Assembly: GCA_016703425.1 (NCBI GenBank)
Contig: JADJCA010000001.1
Coordinates: 868,001 to 932,000 of the forward strand
Direction: 5' to 3'
Source: Myxococcales bacterium
GTDB lineage: Bacteria > Myxococcota_A > Polyangia > Polyangiales > Polyangiaceae
Length of the DNA stretch: 64,000 nucleotides
Shown here: positions 46,338 to 56,190 of the stretch, piece after piece
Layout: each line of letters begins with the position of its first letter
Position numbering within the stretch: position 1 is the stretch's first letter
The notes under the pieces: generated by a model
Databases searched by the model: none
What the model was told of the DNA's origin: nothing
The model's input: only the letters and a program-made list of their open reading frames with translations
Position numbers and translations under genes: made by a program

Positions 46338-47018
46338 GTGAGCGATCAGGCGAGCCCCACGAGGCGCGAAGAGCGCCGCCAGAAGCGGCGCTCCCTCGCC
46401 GAGGACGCTGTCAATTTGCCCAACCTCCTCACGATGGCCCGCATCGTGATGATCCCTATCTGCCTCTTCTTCCTCGACCGCGACACCCCCATTGACGGCT
46501 TTTGGGCGTGCATGGTCTTCACCTTGGCCGCCATCACCGACGTGCTCGACGGTTACCTGGCGCGCAAGCTCGGCGTCGTCAGCGTGCTCGGCAAGCTGCT
46601 CGACCCGCTCGCCGATAAGCTCATCGTCATGGCCTCGCTCGTGTGGATGGTGCCCATGGGGCGCATCCCTGGCTGGATCGTCATCGTGCTCCTCGCCCGC
46701 GAGATAAGCGTCACGGGCCTCCGCAGCGTCGCCGCGAGCGAGGGCGTCGTCATCTCCGCGGGGCAAGAGGGCAAGACGAAGACGGCGCTCCAGATGATCG
46801 GGATCATCGCCCTCTTGGTGGGCTACCCGTACCACGTGCACTACGGACCGCTCGACCTCGGCGTCGTGGATCTCGTGCAGGTCGGACGCCTGCTCGTGTA
46901 CCTGTCGCTCTTCTTCTCGGTCGCGAGCTTCGCGCAATACGTGGCGCTCTTCGCCATGGCGGTCGAAGCCAAGGACTCGAAGCTGAAGGATCGCCCATCG
47001 ACAGGCGACATCGGCTGA
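46338..47018 (+). CDS. pgsA: CDP-diacylglycerol-glycerol-3-phosphate 3-phosphatidyltransferase
   Basis: A 226-residue inner-membrane enzyme that makes phosphatidylglycerol phosphate from CDP-diacylglycerol and glycerol 3-phosphate. It has the full CDP-alcohol phosphatidyltransferase motif: D68-x2-D71-G72-x2-A75-R76-x8-G85-x3-D89-x3-D93. Around five to six membrane helices follow. The GTG at 46,338 (just after a GAGG) starts MSDQASPTRREER, a normal basic N-terminus; a GTG at 46,281 is the alternative. Substrate could in principle be another CDP-alcohol, but the overall match favours pgsA. Confidence 0.88.
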   Translation: MSDQASPTRREERRQKRRSLAEDAVNLPNLLTMARIVMIPICLFFLDRDTPIDGFWACMVFTLAAITDVLDGYLARKLGVVSVLGKLLDPLADKLIVMASLVWMVPMGRIPGWIVIVLLAREISVTGLRSVAASEGVVISAGQEGKTKTALQMIGIIALLVGYPYHVHYGPLDLGVVDLVQVGRLLVYLSLFFSVASFAQYVALFAMAVEAKDSKLKDRPSTGDIG

Positions 47019-47102
47019 AGGCGGCGCAAGGCGAGCGCTCGATCGAGTCCCCATATCCGTTCCCATTGAAGCGGGGCCTTTGTCGCAATAAGGGTGCCCT
47101 CG

Positions 47103-47777
47103 ATGTCTCGATCCCGTCAGGCTCCCCGTCCCGGGCCCCTCGCCTCCGCCGTGCTCGGAGTTCTGCTCGTGGCTCTCGTCAGTTGCACCGGCGAGGAAGC
47201 GCCGGCCACGAGCACGCTGATTCCGACGCCGGTCGTGACGCCGCCAAGCAACCCCAAGGCGCCCTACGATCTCGGCGCGTGCAAGACGTGCCTCGCCAAG
47301 ACGTGCACGCCCGAGCGCGTCCGTTGCTTCAACGTCGCCGGCTGCACTGCCATCTCCAACTGCAGCGACGACACCAACTGCAACGCGAAGTGCATCCAAG
47401 AGTGCAGCCTGAAGCAGAGCGCCCTCGGGCGGCGCGAGTGGCTCGCCCTCAGCAACTGCGAGTTTGAAGCGGCGTGCGGCGACTGCAACGATCTCTGCGG
47501 GCAGTCGCCGCTCTGCGTCCTCAAGAGCCCCGCGGAAGCGAAGCCGGCGGAGCCGCGCACCTGCCGCGATTGCATGACCGCTCGCTGCCCCGACGCCCTC
47601 GCCAAGTGCGAGCCAGGCACGGCTTGCGCAGCCTACTACGCCTGCACGACGCCGTGCCCCGAGCCGCGCGACCGCTGCGTCAACGTGTGCAACGACCAAC
47701 AACCGGTCGGCCGCGTCGACGGGCAAGCGGCCTATGAGTGCGCACAGACCACGTGCAAGGCCGCGTGCGTCTACTGA
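47103..47777 (+). CDS. Cys-rich lipoprotein
   Basis: A 224-residue lipoprotein (lipobox LVALVSC). After a Thr/Pro spacer come two blocks with about ten cysteines each (CKTCLAKTC, NCNAKCIQEC, then CRDCMTARC, RDRCVNVC, TTCKAAC), consistent with repeated disulfide-bonded units. No known domain. It stands 56 bases before the large lipase-like lipoprotein on the same strand, so co-transcription is likely. Confidence 0.84.
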   Translation: MSRSRQAPRPGPLASAVLGVLLVALVSCTGEEAPATSTLIPTPVVTPPSNPKAPYDLGACKTCLAKTCTPERVRCFNVAGCTAISNCSDDTNCNAKCIQECSLKQSALGRREWLALSNCEFEAACGDCNDLCGQSPLCVLKSPAEAKPAEPRTCRDCMTARCPDALAKCEPGTACAAYYACTTPCPEPRDRCVNVCNDQQPVGRVDGQAAYECAQTTCKAACVY

Positions 47778-47833
47778 AGCCGCGTTCTCTCCTTGTCTGC
47801 GTCCGTCCGCTAGCGCGTCTCTACGAGGCTCCG

Positions 47834-50800
47834 ATGTCCTTCAATCTCCGGTCCAAAGTCACCCTCGCCCTTCCCCGCTGGTCGACGCTCTGTGCCGCCC
47901 TCTTGCCCGTCGCCGTCGTCGTCGCCTCGGGCGCCGGGTGCTTCGTCGACACGGCTCCCGCTGGCCTTCGCGAAACACCGCCGGGGCCGGGCGCGCGCGT
48001 GGTCTTCGATCCGACGCGGCGCCCGATTCCCGAGGTCCCGCTGCCGAACGACATCGCGACGTTCCCGGATCCGACGAGTCGCACCGGGCGCCGCGTCAAC
48101 GTGAGCCTCTACGGCAAGCCGTCCATCGAGCAGAACGCGCGCGTGGGGCTCACCGAGATGGAGGGCTTCGGTACATACATGCCGATCTGGGCCGCGTTCC
48201 AGAAGCCCGAAGGCGCCGACGCCCGCGTCGCTGCCTTGGACCTCGACGCGCTCCGACGCCGCATGCCGCGGGGCGACTACGAGTTCCCTGACGACCCCGT
48301 CTACGTCATCAACCTCAAGACCGGCGTTCCCATTTTTCTCGACATGGGCTCGGGCAACTTTCCGAGCACCATGCCCCAGCCGTTTCTTTACGGCGCCAGC
48401 GACCCGCATAGCCGAGCATCGAACATTCTCTTGGAGACCCGCGAGGAGGGCGCCGGGCTGATGCAGGCCGATTATCGGCTCGAGCTCGACATCGACTTCG
48501 ACGGCGTCATCGACCACCCGAACACGTACGGGCAGGGCATCAAGCCCGGCTACGACGACTTGCTCACCTGGTACGAGCGCGAGACGGACACGCTGATCAT
48601 GCGGCCGCTCATCCCGATGGAGGAGAAGACCGAATACGCGGTCGTCCTCACGGACCGGCTCATCGGCTCTGACGGCCGCCCCGTTCGTTCGCCCTTCCCG
48701 TTCGTTCACCACCCGCAACAGCGCGATCCCGTCGGCCGCCTTCGCGACATCCTGACCGACAAGAGCCGCGCCAACTACTACGGAGACCTGGCGGGCACAG
48801 GCCTCGACCACGTGGCGTTCACCTGGACGTTCACGACGCAGCCGACGCAGGAAGATCTGCTGCTCCTCCGCGACGGGCTCTTTGGCAAAGGCCCCTTCGC
48901 AAAGCTCGCCACCGACTTCCCGCCGAAGCTCGACGTGCCGCGCGCCGCGGGCCGGTCCACGCCGGGTTGGGAGTCGGACCCCGGTTGCAAGAAGCGCCTC
49001 GAGACGCCGAACATCCTCAACCTTCAGGATCCGGAGGTCTACAACTTCCTCCTCGACGTCATCGTGAAGGCCGGCGGTGAGGGCGAAGCGGCGCGAGGCT
49101 TCTTGAAGAAGGCGCTGTCGTCGATGTCTCACGTCGTCGTGGGCACGTACGACACGCCGTATTTTCAAGGCGACCCGGCCACGCCCGACGAGGACGCTCG
49201 CTTCCACCTCGATTTCAGAAACGGCACCGGCGACATCCGCCGCGACAAGGGGCACTTCTGGCTCTGGATCCCGAAGGCCACCGAGAAGGTGAAGCAGCCC
49301 TTCAAGACCGTGGTCTTCGGTCACGGCTATGGCGGTTCGTCGGCGGATGTCTTCGCGTTCGCCGGATTTTTCGGCCAGCAGGGCATGGCCACCATCTCCA
49401 TCGACTACCCGCAACATCGGGTGAACTTGCCGTCGGAGCAGCTCAAGCTCATCGGCGAGATCCTCGGCGGCGCGTGCCTCACACCGCTCGCCGAGTCGGT
49501 GCTCAAGGGCCGCGCCTACGATCGCGACGGCGACGGTCTCTACGACTCCGGCTGGTGGTACTGGACGCCGCACCTCTTCCGGACCCGCGACAACGTGCGG
49601 CAATCCATCGTGGACCTCTTCAACATCTCGCGCATCATCGGGACCTTCGACGGCAAGACGCGCGGCGACGACTACTCAGGCGATGGCGTCGCCGATCTCG
49701 CCGGCGACTTCGACGGCAACGGCACCCCCGACCTCGCCGGCGAGGTCGTGAGCACCATGGGTGTCTCCATGGGAGGCATCACCACGATGATCTCGGGCGC
49801 CCTCGACCATCGCGTCGACGCCGTCGCGCCGGTCGTCGGCGGTGGCGGTCTAACAGACATCGCGCCCCGCTCCTTCGGCGTGTCGCAGTCGGTCATGCAG
49901 AAGACGGTGTCGCCGCTCGTCTTCTCGGTGCCCGTCATCGCCGGGTCGCCGCCGTCGGTTGGCTACTCCGACACGCCGGTCACGCCCCCCAGCCCCTTCG
50001 ACGACGCGCTCTACACCGAGCGCGACGTCACAGCTTGCAAGCCGGGGCAGCGGAGCGTGCGCATGCACGGCGCCAACGGCTACCGCTACGCCTACGTGGA
50101 GGTCGCGTGCCTGAACCCTGAGGAGGACGGACCGGACATGACCGTCCTCGTCACGAACCTCGTGACGCGGGAGACCAAGTGCACCGGAACGCTCGCCGAC
50201 GGTCGCTTCCGCGTCGGCATCGCCGCGAGCAAGGGCGACCGCTTGGACGTCCAGTTTTACAACACGCCCCACGCCATCAACTCCTACAAGGCGTGCGAGC
50301 TCAAGCCCGGCGCCGTCGCAGGGCGGCGCGTTCAGAGCTTCGAGCAGGGCATGGAGGTCTACCGCCGCAACGCGGACCCAGAGAAGCAGTGCCCGGAAGG
50401 CACCACATGCGCGCAGTTCCTCGATGACTTGTATCCCGTGGGGACGCCCCTCGTGGCTGTGCAAACGGGCCTCGGCCTTCACCGCAACTCACCGGACCTG
50501 CGCCGCTTCATCGCGCTCGGCCAAGCGGTCCTCGATCCAGCGGACCCCATCAACTACGCGGCCTTCTATCGACGTCGGCCGCTCTACAGCCCCGACGGCA
50601 CCCTCGTCCCGAGGAAGGGCCTGCTCAACATCCCGCACATCGGCGACACGTTCGTGAACACATCGACGGGCCTCGCCTTCGGGCGCGCCGCGGGCCTCAT
50701 TCCGTTTTTGCCGCCCGGCGCCGAGAAGCGCTACCCAGAATACGCCGAGTTTGCGACGCCGACGGTGCTCCACGAATCGTGGGGCAAGAAGACCGCAAAC

Positions 50801-51358
50801 CAAGTCCTCGTCGACAACTTCGTGCCCGAGGGCATCAACTTCTTGGCGCGCACGCCGGCAGGCCCGAAGTGCAGCCCGGAGGGACGCAAGTCCGGGTGCC
50901 CGTACCTCTGGAGCGAGCGCACGTGTCGCGAAACGCTCTTCGATCCCGACTTCCTCTCCGAAGGGATCATGCCGTGGGACCAACAACATCCCACGATACC
51001 GCTCCGCCTCGCGCGACTCGCCGAGGGCCCTGCGCCGGGAGAAGACTCCTCCGTTGCGCTGGAGCGTTCGTATCAGCCCCGCATCCAGGGTGAGCCCTTC
51101 AGCAAGCGTGGCTGGAGCGGCGAAGGCAAGCTCCAAGCTCACCTCACGTACTTCACGTTGCCGGAGGGCTCGCACGGCGGCGAAGGCATCAGCATCTACT
51201 GCGAGAAGTGGGCGAACTTCTACTACGAGGCCGCGCTCATCGGTCGGTTTCTCTCCACCGGCGGTCGCGACTTGCACTACCTGACGAACCCGTCCGGGCA
51301 CACGTGCCTCGGCGACCTCTCGTGCGACTTCATTCGCTTCTGGAACGACCCGCAGTAG
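47834..51358 (+). CDS. Large lipase-like alpha/beta-hydrolase lipoprotein
   Basis: A 1,174-residue lipoprotein (signal peptide to VASGAGC). An N-terminal region (about 30-330) with FDPTRRPIPEVPLPNDIATF resembles the N-domain of bacterial virulence-factor lipases (VolA type). The alpha/beta-hydrolase core shows the oxyanion-type strand VVFGHGYGG (about 495) and nucleophile elbow GVSMGG with S645. The rest includes Asp-rich loops (DYSGDGVADLAGDFDGNGTP) that could bind Ca2+, and a long C-terminal region with conserved Trp/His. It probably hydrolyses lipids or esters at the cell surface. The acid and histidine of the triad could not be placed with certainty. Confidence 0.84.
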   Translation: MSFNLRSKVTLALPRWSTLCAALLPVAVVVASGAGCFVDTAPAGLRETPPGPGARVVFDPTRRPIPEVPLPNDIATFPDPTSRTGRRVNVSLYGKPSIEQNARVGLTEMEGFGTYMPIWAAFQKPEGADARVAALDLDALRRRMPRGDYEFPDDPVYVINLKTGVPIFLDMGSGNFPSTMPQPFLYGASDPHSRASNILLETREEGAGLMQADYRLELDIDFDGVIDHPNTYGQGIKPGYDDLLTWYERETDTLIMRPLIPMEEKTEYAVVLTDRLIGSDGRPVRSPFPFVHHPQQRDPVGRLRDILTDKSRANYYGDLAGTGLDHVAFTWTFTTQPTQEDLLLLRDGLFGKGPFAKLATDFPPKLDVPRAAGRSTPGWESDPGCKKRLETPNILNLQDPEVYNFLLDVIVKAGGEGEAARGFLKKALSSMSHVVVGTYDTPYFQGDPATPDEDARFHLDFRNGTGDIRRDKGHFWLWIPKATEKVKQPFKTVVFGHGYGGSSADVFAFAGFFGQQGMATISIDYPQHRVNLPSEQLKLIGEILGGACLTPLAESVLKGRAYDRDGDGLYDSGWWYWTPHLFRTRDNVRQSIVDLFNISRIIGTFDGKTRGDDYSGDGVADLAGDFDGNGTPDLAGEVVSTMGVSMGGITTMISGALDHRVDAVAPVVGGGGLTDIAPRSFGVSQSVMQKTVSPLVFSVPVIAGSPPSVGYSDTPVTPPSPFDDALYTERDVTACKPGQRSVRMHGANGYRYAYVEVACLNPEEDGPDMTVLVTNLVTRETKCTGTLADGRFRVGIAASKGDRLDVQFYNTPHAINSYKACELKPGAVAGRRVQSFEQGMEVYRRNADPEKQCPEGTTCAQFLDDLYPVGTPLVAVQTGLGLHRNSPDLRRFIALGQAVLDPADPINYAAFYRRRPLYSPDGTLVPRKGLLNIPHIGDTFVNTSTGLAFGRAAGLIPFLPPGAEKRYPEYAEFATPTVLHESWGKKTANQVLVDNFVPEGINFLARTPAGPKCSPEGRKSGCPYLWSERTCRETLFDPDFLSEGIMPWDQQHPTIPLRLARLAEGPAPGEDSSVALERSYQPRIQGEPFSKRGWSGEGKLQAHLTYFTLPEGSHGGEGISIYCEKWANFYYEAALIGRFLSTGGRDLHYLTNPSGHTCLGDLSCDFIRFWNDPQ

Positions 51359-51455
51359 GCCGGGAAGGCGCGCAAATCGCGGCAATGACGCGGAAATCCG
51401 TTTGGGCGCCCGGGCCGATTGCGGCGCGCCCGGGCGGGACTATGCTGCGCGGGCC

Positions 51456-53117
51456 GTGACGACCCACGCCCCCGCAGAGCCGCTCGCCGACGAGGCTGCG
51501 CCGTCCGCCCGAAGGGAGCTGAGGAGAGGCGTAAGCGAAGACGAGGCCAGGGGCGCGGGCGCGCACAGCCGGCGCACCTGGATCTGGGGTTCACTCTTCG
51601 CGCTGTGGGCCCTCGCGGTCCTCGTCTTCTGGGCCTTCGAGGCGCTCCCCTTTATGGACCTGCCGGCGCACGCGGGCCTCATCGCGCTGCGACATCGCTT
51701 CGAAGTGTCGCCGTTTGACCAAGACTACTTCGTCCTCGCGTCACGGCTCGGCCCCTACTCGCTCTTTCGCTTCCTCGGCGAGGCGTTCCACCGCGTGCTG
51801 GGCCCCGTTGGCGCCGTTCGCGCGCTCGGCACGTTGCCGGTCCTGGCAACGCCGGCCGCGCTGTACTTTGCACGCAAACGCCTCCACGGGGACGGTTCGC
51901 CGACGACGATCTTCCTCGGCATCGCGCTGTCCTTTGGCCTGATGACGCTGCTCGGCTTCGCGAGCTACCTGCTCGGTCTCGTGGTCATGCTGGTCGTCTT
52001 GACGGTCTGGTTCGAGCTCATGGCCGTTGTTGACGAAGGCGCGCGGACTTTCGCCAAGGAGGCGTGGCTCGCGGTGGGTGCGGTGTTCCTCTTCGTGGCG
52101 CACGGTCACGCCTTCGTCCTCGGGCTTGGCCTCATGTCGGTGGCGACACTCCTCGGCGCGCGCGGCACGGAGCGACGACGCATCGCTCGCGTCCGTGTCT
52201 TCGTCCCCGCCCTCCTCCTCTCGTCGTACGTGGCCTGGACGACCCGGCTCGGTTCGCTGCCGCAAGGTTCGGCGCCCTTGCCCGAGGTCGCGCTCAATCC
52301 TGTCTTCGAGGGCCCCTTGGAGAAGCTCGCCTTGTTGGTCACGACCACCATGACGACGCGGACGGGCCTCGATGTCCTCGCAGGCCTCCTCTTGTGGGCC
52401 CTCGTTCTAACGGGCGCATGGCGTACGGCCCGCGCCACCTTTGGACCCCGGGGCGCGGAGATGCAGGACGGCGCAGCGGCCCGCGAGCGGCACGCGCGAA
52501 CGCTGCTCCTCCTCGCGGCTCTCACCTTCGTGGTCTTCGCCGCGTTGCCTCACTCCATCGGCTGGTTCGGCTTCGTCGACGGTCGCCTGGTGCCGCTCAT
52601 TTTGTTCCTCCTCGTGATGGCGTACGGCGAAGGGCGTGCGCCGCGCTCGATGCGCGTCGGTGCTCCCCTCGCGGCGCTCCTCGTCGTCGGTCTGGCGCTC
52701 GCCGGCTCGTACCGTTTTCAGCACGAGGCGCGCGGGTTCAAGGAGGTCCTCGCGCACGTGCCCGCCGGTGCGCGCCTCTTGAACCTCCCCATCGACCCGA
52801 ACAGCGACGTCTTCACGGCGCACCCGTTCATTCACTACGACAAGCTCGTCCTGACGGAGCGGCCCATCGTCGTCAGCGACGTGTGGTTCCACCAGGGCAC
52901 GGCGCTGTACCCAACCGAGAAAAACCCCGCCCTTCGGCTGCCCAAGACGTACAGCGAGAGCAACCTCGTACGCATCGACTGGCCCGAATACCGGCTCGCC
53001 GATTGGACGCACGTGCTCATCCGGACGCGGCCCGAGGGCGCCCCCGGCCCCCTCCCCGACGCCCTGCGCCTCGCGGCCCACGAAGGCGGCTGGTGGCTCT
53101 ACGAAACGGCGCGCTAA
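51456..53117 (+). CDS. Polytopic membrane protein, possibly glycosyltransferase-like
   Basis: A 553-residue protein with about ten to twelve membrane helices over residues 40-450 and a soluble C-terminal part of about 110 residues. The first loop has FMDLPAHAG, and the pattern of a short cytosolic start followed by many helices is reminiscent of GT-C/mannosyltransferase-type or DUF2029-like proteins, but no catalytic acid was pinned down. A GTG at 51,456 fits better than the longer upstream frame. It lies 55 bases ahead of ugd, so it probably serves surface polysaccharide synthesis. Confidence 0.68.
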   Translation: MTTHAPAEPLADEAAPSARRELRRGVSEDEARGAGAHSRRTWIWGSLFALWALAVLVFWAFEALPFMDLPAHAGLIALRHRFEVSPFDQDYFVLASRLGPYSLFRFLGEAFHRVLGPVGAVRALGTLPVLATPAALYFARKRLHGDGSPTTIFLGIALSFGLMTLLGFASYLLGLVVMLVVLTVWFELMAVVDEGARTFAKEAWLAVGAVFLFVAHGHAFVLGLGLMSVATLLGARGTERRRIARVRVFVPALLLSSYVAWTTRLGSLPQGSAPLPEVALNPVFEGPLEKLALLVTTTMTTRTGLDVLAGLLLWALVLTGAWRTARATFGPRGAEMQDGAAARERHARTLLLLAALTFVVFAALPHSIGWFGFVDGRLVPLILFLLVMAYGEGRAPRSMRVGAPLAALLVVGLALAGSYRFQHEARGFKEVLAHVPAGARLLNLPIDPNSDVFTAHPFIHYDKLVLTERPIVVSDVWFHQGTALYPTEKNPALRLPKTYSESNLVRIDWPEYRLADWTHVLIRTRPEGAPGPLPDALRLAAHEGGWWLYETAR

Positions 53118-53172
53118 GGGCACGCTCGCGGGACCGCTAGACTCTGCCACAGCGCGGCACTAGCGTGCCGCC

Positions 53173-54507
53173 ATGCGCCTCGTTGCACTTGGGGTTGGGT
53201 ACGTCGGCCTGGTAACCGGCACGGGTCTCGCGGAGTTGGGCCACGACGTGCTCTGCGTCGACATCGACCCTGACAAGATTCGGCAATTGAACGACGGCGT
53301 CGTTCCCATCTACGAGCCCGGCCTGAGCGATCTCATCCGGCGCAACGAGCGCAGCGGTCGCTTGCGGTTCGCCGTCAGCGTCAGCCCGCCCTACGACGAG
53401 GCGGACATCTACTTCATCGCCGTGGGCACGCCTCCGGGCCCCGACGGTGCCGCCAACATCGACGCGGTCCTTGCCGCGGCGGAGCAGATCGCCAAGACGG
53501 CCAAGAAGCCCGCCCTGGTGGCTATCAAGAGCACCGTCCCCGTGGGGACATGCGACGCCGTGCAACAGAGGCTCGACTCGCTCGGCACCGTACGGCTCGA
53601 GGTGGTGTCGAACCCGGAGTTCTTGAAGGAAGGCGCCGCCGTCGCCGACTTCTTCCGCCCCGACCGCATCATCTTGGGCGCGAAGAGCGAGGGCGCGCGC
53701 GAGCTGCTCCGCGAACTCTACGGTCCGCTTCAGCTCTCTGGCGAGCGGCTCGTCATCACCGACACGCGCTCCAGCGAGCTCATCAAGTACGCCTCCAACA
53801 CGATGCTCGCGATGCGCGTCTCGTTCATGAATGAGCTATCGCGGCTCTGCCACGTGACGGGCGCCGACATTCACGCGGTCCGCCTCGGCGTCGGCTCCGA
53901 CGGTCGCATCGGCAAGCGCTTCCTCTACGCGGGCCCCGGCTACGGCGGCTCTTGTTTCCCGAAAGACGTGCAAGCGCTCTCCGCCCTTGGAAAGAAGCAT
54001 GGCGTGCCCATGCGCATGGCCGAGGCCACGCACATCGCCAACGAGGAGCAGGGCGACTTCCTCCTCGACCTCGTGGTGCAGGCGCTCGGCGGCGACGCCA
54101 CAGGAAAGACGGTGGTCCTTTGGGGCCTCGCGTTCAAACCAGAAACCGACGACATCCGCGAAGCGCCCTCGGTGCGCCTCGCCCGCGCCTTGCTCGACAA
54201 GGGCGCCTGCGTGCGCGGTCATGATCCGGAAGCGGGACCCAACTTCTCGAAGGCCGTCGACGGCAAGGTCGCGCTTTTTGATCGCGAATACGACGCCCTC
54301 GACGGCGCCGACGTCCTCGTGCTCCTCACCGAGTGGCGTAGCTACCGCGCTCCGAACTTCACGGAGATGCGTCGTCGCCTACGAAACCCGGTGCTCCTCG
54401 ACGCGCGCAACATCTGGCGCGCGTCGGAGGTGGTCCGCGCGGGCCTTCGGTACGTCGGCGTTGGGGTGCCGGCGCCGCTCCCCGGCGCGATCCCGAGCCG
54501 CCCGTGA
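53173..54507 (+). CDS. ugd: UDP-glucose 6-dehydrogenase
   Basis: A 444-residue cytosolic enzyme that oxidises UDP-glucose to UDP-glucuronate with two NAD+. It has the Rossmann motif GVGYVG (7-12), KSTVPVGT (119-126), NPEFLKEG (148-154) and the catalytic cysteine C261 in GYGGSCFPKD. Its GTGA overlap with the next gene couples it to an epimerase, which would use its product. GDP-mannose dehydrogenase is the alternative but less likely from the motifs. Confidence 0.93.
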   Translation: MRLVALGVGYVGLVTGTGLAELGHDVLCVDIDPDKIRQLNDGVVPIYEPGLSDLIRRNERSGRLRFAVSVSPPYDEADIYFIAVGTPPGPDGAANIDAVLAAAEQIAKTAKKPALVAIKSTVPVGTCDAVQQRLDSLGTVRLEVVSNPEFLKEGAAVADFFRPDRIILGAKSEGARELLRELYGPLQLSGERLVITDTRSSELIKYASNTMLAMRVSFMNELSRLCHVTGADIHAVRLGVGSDGRIGKRFLYAGPGYGGSCFPKDVQALSALGKKHGVPMRMAEATHIANEEQGDFLLDLVVQALGGDATGKTVVLWGLAFKPETDDIREAPSVRLARALLDKGACVRGHDPEAGPNFSKAVDGKVALFDREYDALDGADVLVLLTEWRSYRAPNFTEMRRRLRNPVLLDARNIWRASEVVRAGLRYVGVGVPAPLPGAIPSRP

Positions 54508-55499
54508 CGCCGGCCGTGACCGGGCCCCGCCGGGAGCGCTGGCTCGTTACCGGCGGCGCGGGCTTCATCGGCTTCCACGTCTCGCGAGAGCTCCTCGCTC
54601 GCGGCGCCGAGGTCGTCATCCTCGACGACTTCAGCGACGCTCCCTACCCGCGGGAAGAGAAGCGGCGCAACGTGCGCGATCTAGAGGCCCTCGGAGCGCC
54701 GCTCCGCGTCGTCGAGGGCTGCATCACGGACGAAGTCGCGGTGCGAGGGGCCATGGAAGGCGCTGCGCGCGTCGTGCACCTCGCGGGGCTTGCCGGCGTC
54801 CGTCCGTCGTTCTTGGCACCGGCGCGGTACGCGCGCGTCAACGTCGAAGGCACGGCGGTCGTCCTTGAGGCGGCGCGGGCCCTCGGCGTCGAGCGCGTCG
54901 TCTTCGCCTCGAGCTCGTCGGTCTACGGAAATTCGACGCCCCTGCCGGCGCACGAAGACGCCGCATGCGTCGTGCCCGAGTCACCGTACGCCGCGTCGAA
55001 GCGCGGCGCCGAGCTCGTGGCGAGCGCGTTGCTCAAGCAGGCGCCCTCGCTGCGCTGCGCAGCGCTCCGCTTCTTCACCGTGTACGGCCCGCGGCAACGC
55101 CCCGAGATGGCCATCACGCTGTTCGCGCGGGCGGCGCTCGCCGGCCGCGCCGTGCCGCGCTTTGGTGACGGCTCGATGCGCCGCGATTTCACGCACGTGA
55201 GCGACATCGTCCGCGGCATCCTCGCCGCGTCAGACCTGGCCCCGCCGGGCTTCCGGACCTACAACCTGGGCTCAGGCCGTCCCGTCAGCCTGACCGAGTT
55301 GGTGACCGCCCTTGAGCAAGCCACTGGAAAGCCCCTCGCGATCGAAGCGTTGCCGCCTCAACTTGGCGACGTCGAGGCGACGTTTGCCGACATTTCGCGC
55401 GCCGGCGCCGAGCTCGATTGGGAGCCGCGTGTCGCTCTCGACGAAGGCTTGCGGACCGTCGTCGAATGGGTCGGCCAGGATCGTTCGGAGGATCGTTAG
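54504..55499 (+). CDS. NAD-dependent sugar epimerase, probably UDP-glucuronate 4-epimerase
   Basis: A 331-residue extended short-chain dehydrogenase/reductase. It shows TGGAGFIG (16-23), FASSSSVYG (134-142) and the catalytic Y162-x3-K166 (YAASK). The start is GTG, overlapping ugd by four bases. Given the coupling to UDP-glucose dehydrogenase, conversion of UDP-glucuronate to UDP-galacturonate is the most economical role; UDP-xylose/arabinose pathways are other options. Confidence 0.88.
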   Translation: MTPAVTGPRRERWLVTGGAGFIGFHVSRELLARGAEVVILDDFSDAPYPREEKRRNVRDLEALGAPLRVVEGCITDEVAVRGAMEGAARVVHLAGLAGVRPSFLAPARYARVNVEGTAVVLEAARALGVERVVFASSSSVYGNSTPLPAHEDAACVVPESPYAASKRGAELVASALLKQAPSLRCAALRFFTVYGPRQRPEMAITLFARAALAGRAVPRFGDGSMRRDFTHVSDIVRGILAASDLAPPGFRTYNLGSGRPVSLTELVTALEQATGKPLAIEALPPQLGDVEATFADISRAGAELDWEPRVALDEGLRTVVEWVGQDRSEDR

Positions 55500-55620
55500 C
55501 GGCATCCTTCGCGCTGTTGCGAGCGAAAGGTGGCGGCTCGCCGGGGGCGCGGTACGCTCTTGTGGACTTCACCCCGTCGTGAGCCTCACGCCCTCGGCGT
55601 GACGAGCTGCCAAGAGATCC

Positions 55621-56127
55621 ATGTTCCCTTCCTTTCGCTCTACCGGCGCGCTCTTCGCGCTCCTCGTTTTCGCCGCGTGCGGCAGCGCCACGTCGGACGA
55701 CGCGTTCGGTCGCGGTCAGCCGCAAACGACCGAGTCTAAGCCCGGCGACGTGCTCGCTGAGAGAACCGACGCGGGGGCCCTTGCGTCCGATGCCGGCGCC
55801 GTTCGCGAGGCCGCCGCACCGCCCACAGCCGATGCAGCCGCAAGCTCGTCCTGCCAGGCGCTGCTCGCTCAAATCGATCAGCTACGCCCCAACGCCGCGG
55901 CGTGTTCCTTCACCGACCCTGGGGTTCAGTGCGCGCAGTCGGTCGCCGACGTCTGCTGCCCGCTGTTTGTGACGAGCAAGAGCACGCAAGCCACGAAGAG
56001 CTTCATCGCGGCGGTGGAAGCCCTTCGCAAGAGCAAATGCAAGGTCGACTGCCAAGCGATCGATTGCAGTGGCGGTCCGAGTCTCTGTCTTCCATCGAGC
56101 GGAGCTCGCGGTAGCTGCCAGCAGTGA
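55621..56127 (+). CDS. Small lipoprotein with conserved cysteines
   Basis: A 168-residue lipoprotein (lipobox LVFAAC). An Asp/Ala/Thr-rich linker (about 25-75) precedes a Cys-containing domain with CQALL, ACSFTDPGVQC, DVCCPLFV, KCKVDCQAIDC and CLPSSG. The pattern looks like a small disulfide-rich domain. No family recognised. Confidence 0.78.
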   Translation: MFPSFRSTGALFALLVFAACGSATSDDAFGRGQPQTTESKPGDVLAERTDAGALASDAGAVREAAAPPTADAAASSSCQALLAQIDQLRPNAAACSFTDPGVQCAQSVADVCCPLFVTSKSTQATKSFIAAVEALRKSKCKVDCQAIDCSGGPSLCLPSSGARGSCQQ

Positions 56128-56190
56128 CGCCGACGCTGGAGCCCGCCGCCACAGCCGAGTGGAACCGCGTACCAACGGCGCTCGGGGGCC

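Noticed and set aside
46191..49603. Two long minus-strand frames opposite pgsA and the lipase-like gene
   Set aside because: Composition (His/Glu/Arg/Val-rich) typical of antisense frames; plus-strand genes have clear motifs.
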